Source of the DNA: a candidate division NPL-UPA2 bacterium
Lineage (GTDB): Bacteria; NPL-UPA2; JAGMAN01
Direction: 5' to 3'
NCBI GenBank assembly: GCA_021129695.1
Contig: JAJOKU010000042.1
Span: 1-5,202 of the forward strand
Length of the DNA stretch: 5,202 nucleotides
Position numbers and translations under genes: made by a program. Shown here piece after piece: positions 1-5,202 of this stretch (position 1 is the first letter of the stretch; the number at the start of each line of letters is the position of its first letter). The notes below the pieces were generated by a model. The model did not search any database. It was not told where the DNA came from and saw only the letters and a program-made list of their open reading frames with translations.

Positions 1-548
1 ATCAGAACAAAATGGAACAGGTATTTGACAGGTTCTTCCAGCGGACCTTATTTCATATGAAAGCTTGGGCCCAAACATCAGTAGAGGTTATTATCTTGCA
101 TGATGATTTTGTCTGGACCCAGGGTCCCTTTATGTATCCGGAATTTTATCGTAAGGTAATAATCCCTCGTTATGCCGAGCTAGGGAAGCCGATTAAAGCC
201 GCGGGCAAAAAGGTGCTTTTTTGTTCGGACGGCAACTTTATGATGTTTGCTGAGGATATAGCTAAAGCTGGTGCTGATGGGTTCATATTTGAGCCGGTGA
301 ATGATTTTGAATTTATGGCGGAACGTTTTGGACAGTCGCATTGTCTGGTAGGCAGTTGTGTAGATTGCCGGGACATGACCCTGTATACTTGGGATGTGGT
401 AAAAGCAAGTATGGATAAAACATTTGAACTAGCCAGGAAATGTAGAGGCCTTATCTGGGCGGTAGGCAACCATATTCCGGCCAATGTGCCGCCTGAGATG
501 ATGGATCGCTATATTGAATATCTGAAGACAAACTGGCAGAGAGGATAA
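1..548 (+). CDS. URO-D superfamily protein, probable corrinoid methyltransferase-type (5' truncated)
   Basis: C-terminal half of a protein of the uroporphyrinogen decarboxylase superfamily (Pfam URO-D). The reading frame is open to the left edge (codons for Q-N-K precede the Met at base 12), so the gene very likely starts outside the window and the Met at 12 is internal. Counting from that Met, visible family features are H30-D-D followed by G38-P and Y42-P-E-F (the usual DD-x(n)-G-x-x-x-x-P-x-x-F block), C71-S-D-G-N (aligned with the H-x-D/C-G strand), E94-P, and V151-G-N-H-I-P-A-N-V-P (the position where MtaA/MtbA-type methyltransferases carry a zinc-ligand Cys). It ends with a helix typical of the family C-terminus. 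Known: non-HemE members often move methyl groups to or from corrinoid proteins or coenzyme M. Inferred: a cytoplasmic methyltransferase of unknown substrate, co-transcribed with the URO-D-like gene 32 bp downstream. Fold assignment is firm; function is not. Confidence 0.85.
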   Translation, partial: QNKMEQVFDRFFQRTLFHMKAWAQTSVEVIILHDDFVWTQGPFMYPEFYRKVIIPRYAELGKPIKAAGKKVLFCSDGNFMMFAEDIAKAGADGFIFEPVNDFEFMAERFGQSHCLVGSCVDCRDMTLYTWDVVKASMDKTFELARKCRGLIWAVGNHIPANVPPEMMDRYIEYLKTNWQRG

Positions 549-565
549 CAGGTAGAAAAATAAAG
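537..565 (+). repeat. Leader repeat, copy 1
   Basis: CAGA(G)AGGATA followed by AGGT and AAAAATAAAG. It covers the last codons and stop of the first URO-D-like gene and the spacer before the second. It closely matches 1893-1919, with a few substitutions and short indels. Its purine-rich make-up fits a translation leader. Confidence 0.4.
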
Positions 566-568
566 GGG
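563..568 (+). promoter_or_regulatory. Shine-Dalgarno of second URO-D-like gene
   Basis: AAGGGG pairs with the 16S rRNA tail with one G-U wobble. It lies 12 nt before the ATG at 581 but only 3 nt before an in-frame TTG at 572. Neither spacing is ideal. The ATG is preferred because 3 nt is too short for usual initiation and ATG is the stronger codon. Confidence 0.5.
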
Positions 569-580
569 ATATTGAGCAAA

Positions 581-1849
581 ATGGCAGAAAATGATGTTGG
601 TAAAATTTCCGGGAATGATCGGTCTATTCTCCGGCAGCTGGCCGAAAGGCAGGCGGAGATTGCCGCTGACCCGATAAATAAGCAGAGGATAGATGAATGG
701 AAGCGTCTTAATGGTCTTAAGCCCGGACGGCCCCTGGTCTGGATTAATGGAATCCCCTGGCATGAGATGGAGAAAGAGGCGGAGTTAGCCCTGAAGACAA
801 AAGACCCATTTCTACGCGAGGTAGAACAGCAACTGCGCCGGAGAATATACCAGTGGAACCACATACAGGCTGATATGGTAATCGAGCCTAAGTTTTATTC
901 GCCTCTGGTTATAAAAGATACGGGTTTTGGGATAAGCGAGGACACTGATATTATCCCCCAGGATGAAAAAGGAGGCATTATCTCCCGGCACTTTCATGGT
1001 CAGATTAATAATGAAAGAGACCTGGAAAAGATAAGGGAGCCGCTAATAACCCACGATGAAGAATCCAGCGAAAGGAATTATCAGATACTGAAGGACATTT
1101 TTGGAGATATCCTAAAAATAGAAAAAATAGGGATTGTGCATAGCGGGTTTAATGCCTGGGATGAACTGGTTAGGTGGTGGAGTCCCCAACAGGCCTTAAT
1201 GGATTTGGCCCTGCGCCCGGAACTGGTACATCAGGCCATGGACAGGTTAACCAATGCTTATCTATCCAGATTAGAACAATGGCGCCAATTAAATCTACTT
1301 TCCTTAACAGAAGGCAATTATCGTGTAGGCTCAGGCGGGCTTGGTTACACCCACGATTTGCCGCCGGCCGACTTTGACCGCGGCCAGGTGCGCACCCAGG
1401 ACCAATGGGGTTGTGCCACGGCCCAGATATTTTCTGAGGTCTCGCCCCGGATGCATGAGGAATTCGCCTTAAAATATGAGAGGCGCTGGTTAGAACAGTT
1501 CGGTTTAAATTACTACGGTTGCTGTGAGCCTCTCCACAATAAGATAGATATAATAAGTAGTATCCCTAACCTGCGCAAGGTCTCTATTAGTCCTAATGCA
1601 GATATGGAAAAGGCGGCTCGACAGATAGGGAATAAATATGTAATCTCCCACAAACCAAACCCGGCCATTTTTGCCACGGACAAATGGAATCCGGGCCAGG
1701 CCCGAAAGGACCTGGAATCGGCCCTGGAGAAGGCAAAAGGGTGTGTAATAGAAGTGATAATGAAGGACATTAGTACCGTGCGCCATGAACCGCAGCGGTT
1801 GGGGGAATGGTCGCAGATAGCTAGGGAGACAGTAATGAATATGGGGTAG
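581..1849 (+). CDS. URO-D-like protein (COG0407-type), putative corrinoid methyltransferase-related
   Basis: Complete protein of about 422 aa (425 if the TTG at 572 is used). The N-terminus has the arrangement N-D-R-x-I-L-R-x-L-A-E-R, then W-K-R-L-N-x-L-x-P-x-R-P, then I-P-W-H-E-M. This marks a long-N-terminus branch of URO-D-like proteins found in anaerobes, as I recall the family. Next come I-E-P-x-F-Y-x-P-L-V-I-x-D-T-G-F-G near residues 101-117 and a C-terminal barrel portion with Y-G-C-C-E-P-L-H (about 312-319 from the ATG), K-P-N-P and V-R-H-E-P-x-R-L. It is longer than HemE (roughly 340-360 aa) and lacks the HemE N-terminal R-Q-A-G-R block, so porphyrinogen decarboxylation is unlikely. 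The Cys-Cys-Glu...His cluster could be a metal or methyl-acceptor site; that is inference. It follows the truncated URO-D-like gene in the same direction with a 32-bp gap, suggesting one operon and related or partner roles. No signal peptide or membrane segment is evident, so it is probably cytoplasmic. Confidence 0.8.
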   Translation: MAENDVGKISGNDRSILRQLAERQAEIAADPINKQRIDEWKRLNGLKPGRPLVWINGIPWHEMEKEAELALKTKDPFLREVEQQLRRRIYQWNHIQADMVIEPKFYSPLVIKDTGFGISEDTDIIPQDEKGGIISRHFHGQINNERDLEKIREPLITHDEESSERNYQILKDIFGDILKIEKIGIVHSGFNAWDELVRWWSPQQALMDLALRPELVHQAMDRLTNAYLSRLEQWRQLNLLSLTEGNYRVGSGGLGYTHDLPPADFDRGQVRTQDQWGCATAQIFSEVSPRMHEEFALKYERRWLEQFGLNYYGCCEPLHNKIDIISSIPNLRKVSISPNADMEKAARQIGNKYVISHKPNPAIFATDKWNPGQARKDLESALEKAKGCVIEVIMKDISTVRHEPQRLGEWSQIARETVMNMG

Positions 1850-1877
1850 GGGTGAGCCTCAGGTTGAGTAACACCCT
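1849..1877 (+). other. Imperfect hairpin after second URO-D-like gene
   Basis: GGGTG (1850-1854) pairs with CACCC (1872-1876), extendable by a G-U pair. An inner stem CTCA/TGAG (1858-1861 with 1865-1868) closes a 3-nt loop, separated from the outer stem by a 3x3 internal loop. It overlaps the stop codon. No T tract follows, so it is not a standard intrinsic terminator. It might act as a 3' stabilising structure. Confidence 0.3.
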
Positions 1878-1892
1878 GAATCTCTGTCTCGC

Positions 1893-1919
1893 CAGAAGGA
1901 TAGAGGTGAAAAAATAAAG
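1893..1919 (+). repeat. Leader repeat, copy 2 (in convergent junction)
   Basis: Reads CAGAAGGATA, then G, AGGT, then GAAAAAATAAAG, a near copy of 537-565. Copy 1 leads into a gene, whereas this copy is followed immediately by the end of the minus-strand dehydrogenase gene. It may be the remnant of a leader whose gene has been lost, or a chance similarity of purine-rich spacers. Confidence 0.4.
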
Positions 1920-1937
1920 ACCTATTCTTTTAACAGG
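1908..1937 (-). terminator. Weak intrinsic terminator candidate for the fabF-rnc-dehydrogenase operon
   Basis: On the minus strand a short stem (CCT/AGG plus TT/AA around one mismatch, 1921-1937) overlaps the dehydrogenase stop codon and is followed by the T-rich stretch TCTTTATTTTTTC (1920-1908). The T tract is good but the stem is weak, so termination here is only possible. Confidence 0.3.
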
Positions 1938-3061
1938 TAATTGGCGATGACGCTTCTCTGGATTTCGCTCGTTCCCTCCACAATCTCAAATAGCTTTGCC
2001 TCCCGCATGTATCTCTCCACTGGATAGTCTTTTGTATAGCCATAGCCACCGTGAATCTGGACGGCTTTGGTGGTCACCCGCATGCAGACCTCGGAGGCAT
2101 AGACCTTACCCATAGCGGCTAACTTTTCGAATTTCTCTTCTCTGTCCCGCAGAAAAGCCGCCTTGAGAACTAAGAGGCGGGCGGCTTCTATCTCAGTAGC
2201 CATATCAGCAAGAGCAAACTGAATGGCCTGGAAGCTGGAGATTGGTTTTCCAAACTGAACCCTCTCCCTGGCATACTTCACTGCCGCCTCATAGGCCGTC
2301 TGAGCCAATCCCACTGCCCCAATTCCCATGCCAATTCTTCCTACATCCAGGGTCTTCATAGCTATCCGGAATCCTTTCCCTTCGCCAAGCAAGAGGCTCT
2401 CCCTGGGCACCCGGCAGTCCTGGAAGATAAGCTCTCGATTGGCAAGCGCGGGATAGGCCATCTTATCAAATTCCTGGCCAAAGGTGAATCCAGGCGTATC
2501 CTTCTCCACAATAAAGGCACTTAAACCCCTCACTCCCTTTCCTGGCTTGGCGTTAGCAATGATGATATAGATTTTAGCTACCCCCCCATTGCTAATGAAT
2601 ATCTTTGTCCCGTTAAGGACATAGTCATTACCATCAAGAATTGCTGTCGTCTGAACATTTCCGGCATCCGAGCCCGCCTCTGGCTCGGTTAATGCGAAAG
2701 CTCCTAATGCTTCCCCCTTAGCTAAAGGAGGAAGGAATTTTCGCTTCTGCTCCTCATTTCCAAACATAAGGATGGGATAGACACACAGCAAATTGGCGCC
2801 ATAAATGGAGCCAGTAGTAGTGCAGGCCCTGGATAATTCTTCTCCAATCAAAGTCCAGGTAGAATAATCCATTCCTAAGCCACCGTACTCTTCCGGAATA
2901 GTCACTCCTAAGAGGTCAGATTGAGCCAGGACATTAACATTGTCCCAGGGAAACTCGCCCTTCTCGTTAATCTCAGCCGAGCGAGGCTGAAAGTGCTTGC
3001 GGCAGATTTCCCTCACTTCCTTAAGTATGGCTTCCTGTTCCTCGGTCAAATTAAAGTCCAT
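1922..3061 (-). CDS. Acyl-CoA dehydrogenase (FAD-dependent, short/medium-chain or butyryl-CoA type)
   Basis: Complete 379-aa protein, the usual length for the family. It oxidises acyl-CoA to trans-2-enoyl-CoA with FAD, passing electrons to electron transfer flavoprotein; it is cytoplasmic and typically tetrameric. Three domains are readable: an N-terminal helical domain (about 6-117), a middle beta domain with [10 protein letters not shown] (123-132) contacting flavin and substrate, and a C-terminal helical domain with R-x-Q-F-G (267-271), Q-I-H-G-G-Y-G-Y (335-342) and V-E-G-T-S-E-I-Q (361-368). E362 sits at the catalytic base position of butyryl- and medium-chain dehydrogenases. The normally conserved K-M-G-x-R segment reads K-M-A-Y-P (200-204). 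The ATG start is supported by GAGGGG 6 nt upstream, and the protein begins at the usual place (M-D-F-x-L-T-E-E-Q). It is last in the operon, 10 bp after rnc, hence probably translationally coupled. Chain-length preference cannot be told; no ETF genes are in the window. Confidence 0.95.
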   Translation of the reverse strand: MDFNLTEEQEAILKEVREICRKHFQPRSAEINEKGEFPWDNVNVLAQSDLLGVTIPEEYGGLGMDYSTWTLIGEELSRACTTTGSIYGANLLCVYPILMFGNEEQKRKFLPPLAKGEALGAFALTEPEAGSDAGNVQTTAILDGNDYVLNGTKIFISNGGVAKIYIIIANAKPGKGVRGLSAFIVEKDTPGFTFGQEFDKMAYPALANRELIFQDCRVPRESLLLGEGKGFRIAMKTLDVGRIGMGIGAVGLAQTAYEAAVKYARERVQFGKPISSFQAIQFALADMATEIEAARLLVLKAAFLRDREEKFEKLAAMGKVYASEVCMRVTTKAVQIHGGYGYTKDYPVERYMREAKLFEIVEGTSEIQRSVIANYLLKE

Positions 3062-3067
3062 TTTAAT

Positions 3068-3073
3068 CCCCTC
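3068..3073 (-). promoter_or_regulatory. Shine-Dalgarno of acyl-CoA dehydrogenase, overlapping rnc stop
   Basis: GAGGGG on the minus strand, 6 nt before the ATG. Its first two bases are the last two of the rnc TGA stop codon, so ribosomes ending rnc arrive directly at this site. Confidence 0.75.
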
Positions 3074-3779
3074 AATAACTTTTCAATTTCTTCAGAGCTC
3101 GCCTGGCCGCTTCCTGTTCAGCCACCTTTTTGCTCCGGCCCTTACCTCTTCCGTAGAGCTTTCCTTTTAGACTGACGGCAACCTGGAATATTCTCCGGTG
3201 ATCCGGACCTTGAGTGGAAGTAACCTGATAGACCGGTGCCTGTCTGAACTTAGCTTGGGCATATTCCTGAAGAGCGCTTTTATAGTCACCGCCCTCTTTA
3301 TTTAGACTGGCCTCTTTAATCTTCTCGCTTAGCTGACTGAGGACAAACTGCCTGCAGGCATTTAACCCCCTATCCAGGTAGATAGACCCAATTATCGCCT
3401 CAAAGGTATCGGCTAAATTGGAGGCTCTATTCCTTCCACCACTTGCCTCCTCCCCTTTCCCTAAGAGGAGGAAATCCCCTAAGTTAAGGCTTCTTCCCTT
3501 CCTGGCCAGGGCCGACCTACTGACCACCGCCGCTTTCAGCTTGGATAGTTCCCCTTCGGCGCAATGGGGAAATCGGTTATAAAGGTCCTCGCTCACGAGC
3601 ATTCCCAGGAGAGCATCGCCTAAGAACTCAAGTCGCTGGTTATCCTTGAAATCTTCTCCTTTTTCGTAAGAGAATGACCTATGGGTTAGGGCTTCATTGA
3701 GCAGGGCTAAATTCTGGAAGAGGCAGCCAATTCTCCGCTGGCACTCAAAAAGTTCTTTCTCTCGCTCCTTATCCCACAA
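3072..3779 (-). CDS. rnc: Ribonuclease III
   Basis: 235-aa dsRNA-specific endoribonuclease, full length for bacterial RNase III, which matures rRNA precursors and cuts structured mRNAs as a homodimer with Mg2+. The catalytic domain (about 10-155) holds the signature [12 protein letters not shown] (47-58), with E51 and D55 matching E. coli E41 and D45, and N-L-A-D-T-F-E-A (121-128), with D124 and E127 matching D114 and E117. Q48 stands where E. coli has E38, a change I recall in other functional RNase IIIs. The C-terminal double-stranded RNA-binding domain (about 164-232) has D-Y-K-S-A-L-Q-E near its start and [12 protein letters not shown] at its end. The start is TTG at 3779, directly after the fabF stop; AGGAGGT lies 11 nt upstream inside fabF. 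No in-frame ATG precedes the conserved region, so the TTG start is well supported. rnc next to fabF is a common bacterial arrangement. Confidence 0.97.
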   Translation of the reverse strand: MWDKEREKELFECQRRIGCLFQNLALLNEALTHRSFSYEKGEDFKDNQRLEFLGDALLGMLVSEDLYNRFPHCAEGELSKLKAAVVSRSALARKGRSLNLGDFLLLGKGEEASGGRNRASNLADTFEAIIGSIYLDRGLNACRQFVLSQLSEKIKEASLNKEGGDYKSALQEYAQAKFRQAPVYQVTSTQGPDHRRIFQVAVSLKGKLYGRGKGRSKKVAEQEAARRALKKLKSY

Positions 3780-5021
3780 CTATTGCTGATACCTCCTCAC
3801 CACAAGGGTAGCATTGTGTCCGCCGAATCCCAGGGAGTTAGACATAACCACATTTACCTCTTGATGTCGGGCCTCATTTGGAACATAATCCAGGTCACAT
3901 TCAGGGTCGGAATATTCATAATTTATGGTAGGTGGGATAACGTCTCTTTCCATAACTAAAAGACAGGCAATTAGTTCTACTCCTCCGGCGGCTCCTAAGA
4001 GATGGCCGGTCATGGACTTGGTAGAGCTCACCGCTACTTTCTTAGCATGTTCCCCTAAAACTGTCTTTATGGCCATGGTTTCAAACTTGTCATTGAGCTG
4101 AGTAGAGGTTCCGTGAGCATTGATGTAATCAACTGTTTCTGGCTCGAGGTTGGCATCCTTAAGAGCCCACTGCATAGCCCTGGCGGCTCCCTCACCCTCA
4201 GGAGCTGGAGCAGTGATATGATAGGCATCGCCACTCATTCCATAGCCAACTAGTTCTCCATAAATGTGAGCAGACCGCCTGAGGGCATGCTCTAAGTCTT
4301 CTAAAATGACGATTCCCGCCCCTTCCGCGATTACGAAACCATCTCTCATCTTATCAAAGGGACGGCTGGCCTTCTCCGGCTCATCATTTCGGGTGGAAAG
4401 GGCTTTCATGGCACAAAAGCCACCTACCCCAAGTGGAGTAACAGCCGCTTCTGCTCCTCCACTAATCATCACCTCAGCCTCCCCTCGCTGAATTATTCTA
4501 TAGGAATCGCCAATAGCATGGGATGCCGAGGCACAGGCAGTAGCCACACAGGAATTGGGACCTTTTGCTCCTAACCTTATAGCAATCTGTCCAGAAGCCA
4601 TATCAACGATGAGCACGGGAATAAAGAGAGGGGAGATTCTGGAGGGACCTTTTTTTAGTAAGATAGAGTGCTCCCTTTCAATGGTTGATAGTCCCCCAAT
4701 TCCAGAACCAACCAGCACTCCAATCCTGTCTAAATTCTCCTGACTGAGGTCTAATTTAGCATCTTGGACAGCATCTAAGGCGGCTACCACAGCAAACTGG
4801 GTAAAGCGGTCCATCCGCCTGGCTTCTTTTTTGCCGAGGCGCCCCGATGCATCAAAATTATTGACCTGGCCAGCGATCTGGCTGTCATAACCAGTGGCAT
4901 CAAAAAGGGTAAGTCGGCCTATCCCGCTGCGCCCCTGGGTGAGGGAGCTCCAGAATTCCTGTTTCCCATTACCAATGGGAGAGATAACTCCCATTCCCGT
5001 GACCACTACTCGTCGTTCCAC
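3780..5021 (-). CDS. fabF: Beta-ketoacyl-ACP synthase II
   Basis: Condensing enzyme of type II fatty acid synthesis. It joins malonyl-ACP to a growing acyl-ACP with CO2 release, giving 3-ketoacyl-ACP; cytoplasmic homodimer of thiolase fold. From the GTG start it is 413 aa, standard for FabF. With this start the active site falls exactly on E. coli FabF numbering: nucleophile C163 in T-A-C-A-S-A, H303 in N-A-H-G-T-S-T, K335 in S-T-K-S-M-T-G-H and H340 in the same motif. The gating Phe is in the G-F-G-G-H-N-A-T loop (about 399). The N-terminus [10 protein letters not shown] is canonical. The GTG start at 5021 is chosen because AGGAGG lies 4 nt upstream and the family begins here. An in-frame TTG at 5090 would add 23 residues without family support or a ribosome site. 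It is the first visible gene of the operon with rnc and an acyl-CoA dehydrogenase; acpP, often just upstream, is absent from the remaining 181 bp. Confidence 0.97.
   Translation of the reverse strand: MERRVVVTGMGVISPIGNGKQEFWSSLTQGRSGIGRLTLFDATGYDSQIAGQVNNFDASGRLGKKEARRMDRFTQFAVVAALDAVQDAKLDLSQENLDRIGVLVGSGIGGLSTIEREHSILLKKGPSRISPLFIPVLIVDMASGQIAIRLGAKGPNSCVATACASASHAIGDSYRIIQRGEAEVMISGGAEAAVTPLGVGGFCAMKALSTRNDEPEKASRPFDKMRDGFVIAEGAGIVILEDLEHALRRSAHIYGELVGYGMSGDAYHITAPAPEGEGAARAMQWALKDANLEPETVDYINAHGTSTQLNDKFETMAIKTVLGEHAKKVAVSSTKSMTGHLLGAAGGVELIACLLVMERDVIPPTINYEYSDPECDLDYVPNEARHQEVNVVMSNSLGFGGHNATLVVRRYQQ
3791..3797 (-). promoter_or_regulatory. Shine-Dalgarno of rnc, inside fabF
   Basis: A perfect AGGAGGT on the minus strand within the last codons of fabF, 11 nt before the rnc TTG start. 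A strong site paired with a weak start codon and a zero-gap junction suggests translational coupling to fabF. Confidence 0.75.
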
Positions 5022-5025
5022 TATT

Positions 5026-5031
5026 CCTCCT
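5026..5031 (-). promoter_or_regulatory. Shine-Dalgarno of fabF
   Basis: A perfect AGGAGG on the minus strand, 4 nt before the GTG at 5021. It decides the fabF start in favour of GTG over the upstream in-frame TTG at 5090. Confidence 0.8.
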
Positions 5032-5039
5032 AAATTTAA

Positions 5040-5057
5040 CCGCAGAGAACACAGAGG
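5040..5057 (-). repeat. CTCTG-TGTT-CTCTG element in fabF leader
   Basis: On the minus strand CCTCTGTGTTCTCTGCGG contains CTCTG twice, nine bases apart, just upstream of the fabF ribosome site. It resembles, from memory, short 'ctctgtgttctctg(t/c)gg' motifs scattered through intergenic DNA of some bacterial genomes. Only one copy is in this window, so its dispersed nature is not shown here. Confidence 0.3.
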
Positions 5058-5061
5058 CAAT

Positions 5062-5090
5062 TTAATATCAGAACTTAGGTAATAGCGCAA
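5062..5090 (-). promoter_or_regulatory. Weak sigma70-type promoter candidate for fabF
   Basis: On the minus strand TTGCGC (5090-5085) and TATTAA (5067-5062) are separated by 17 bp. The -35 matches the consensus at 3 of 6 positions and the -10 at 4 of 6. The position would give a short leader ending at the fabF ribosome site, but matches this weak arise by chance. The operon may instead be transcribed from outside the window. Confidence 0.2.
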
Positions 5091-5093
5091 CCT

Positions 5094-5127
5094 CTAACTC
5101 GGTCTGTGCATCCCCTTCTACCGTTAG
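5094..5127 (-). other. Possible stem-loop upstream of fabF
   Basis: CTAAC pairs with GTTAG (5094-5098 with 5123-5127) and GGT with ACC (5101-5103 with 5120-5122). There is a 2-nt bulge (5099-5100) and a 16-nt loop. No T tract follows on the minus strand, so it is not a terminator for a gene entering from the right. It could be a regulatory leader structure or an operator-like inverted repeat. Confidence 0.25.
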
Positions 5128-5202
5128 AAATTATTGTTTTCTCTTCGTTAGCTGATTTAACAACTCTTTCCCTATTTAATTCAACCACTTAGCTTACCCA
5201 AA

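Noticed and set aside
12..548. The Met at base 12 as the true start of the first URO-D-like gene
   Set aside because: The frame is open to the left edge, no convincing ribosome site precedes it, and the protein lacks the N-terminal half of the URO-D fold.
451..864. Minus-strand open frame across the gap between the URO-D-like genes
   Set aside because: It overlaps two well-supported genes on the other strand. Its composition is rich in Ser, Arg and Cys with no recognisable motif, as expected of an antisense shadow.
581..1849. HemE (uroporphyrinogen III decarboxylase) as the product
   Set aside because: The protein is too long and has a different N-terminus without the HemE R-Q-A-G-R block. 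The gene pairing also fits methyltransferase-related paralogues better.
1849..1877. The hairpin after the second URO-D-like gene as an intrinsic terminator
   Set aside because: The stem is short and interrupted, and no T tract follows on the plus strand.
4306..4743. Plus-strand short frames inside fabF
   Set aside because: They are antisense to conserved fabF coding sequence, with proline/serine-rich shadow composition and no ribosome site of note.
5022..5090. The 23-residue N-terminal extension of FabF from TTG 5090
   Set aside because: It has no ribosome site and no family match. The GTG at 5021 has both.
5094..5202. A 3' end of acpP or another gene entering from the right
   Set aside because: All minus-strand frames have early stops or no recognisable motif, and no D-S-L-D phosphopantetheine site is present.
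1..5202. CRISPR array, insertion sequence or defence system
   Set aside because: No regularly spaced repeats, terminal inverted repeats, transposase motifs or nuclease genes other than RNase III were seen.

Overview
This looks like bacterial chromosome from an anaerobe or facultative anaerobe of moderate GC. Genes are tightly packed, several use GTG or TTG starts, and Shine-Dalgarno sites are clear. The taxon cannot be named from this window. Paired URO-D-like proteins are frequent in anaerobic, corrinoid-using bacteria, and that is the only ecological hint. No tRNA, rRNA, CRISPR array, insertion sequence or phage gene was seen.

Left part, + strand (1-1849): two consecutive genes of the uroporphyrinogen decarboxylase (URO-D) superfamily. 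The first is cut by the window edge, so only its C-terminal half is present. The second is complete (about 422 aa). Neither looks like the haem enzyme HemE. They resemble the URO-D-like proteins that usually accompany corrinoid-dependent methyl transfer, and they probably form the end of an operon whose earlier genes lie to the left. Their substrate cannot be read from the sequence.

Junction (1850-1921): a 72-bp convergent intergenic region. It contains an imperfect hairpin, a weak terminator candidate for the minus-strand operon, and a short sequence that closely repeats the spacer between the two URO-D genes.

Right part, - strand (5021 down to 1922): a compact three-gene operon, fabF - rnc - acyl-CoA dehydrogenase. 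The fabF stop codon directly abuts the TTG start of rnc, and only 10 bp separate rnc from the dehydrogenase gene, whose Shine-Dalgarno overlaps the rnc stop codon. FabF (elongating 3-ketoacyl-ACP synthase II) and RNase III are frequent neighbours in bacteria, usually with acpP just upstream of fabF. Here acpP is not in the 181 bp upstream of fabF. The third gene is a flavin-dependent acyl-CoA dehydrogenase, which puts a CoA-thioester redox enzyme in one transcript with fatty acid synthesis and RNA processing.

Far right (5022-5202): non-coding as far as can be seen. It holds the fabF ribosome binding site, a repeat-like CTCTG-TGTT-CTCTG element, a weak promoter candidate and a possible stem-loop. 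Nothing here amounts to a clearly new system. The points most worth a second look are the altered metal-site motifs of the two URO-D-like proteins, the repeated leader at the junction, and the dehydrogenase in the fabF-rnc operon.
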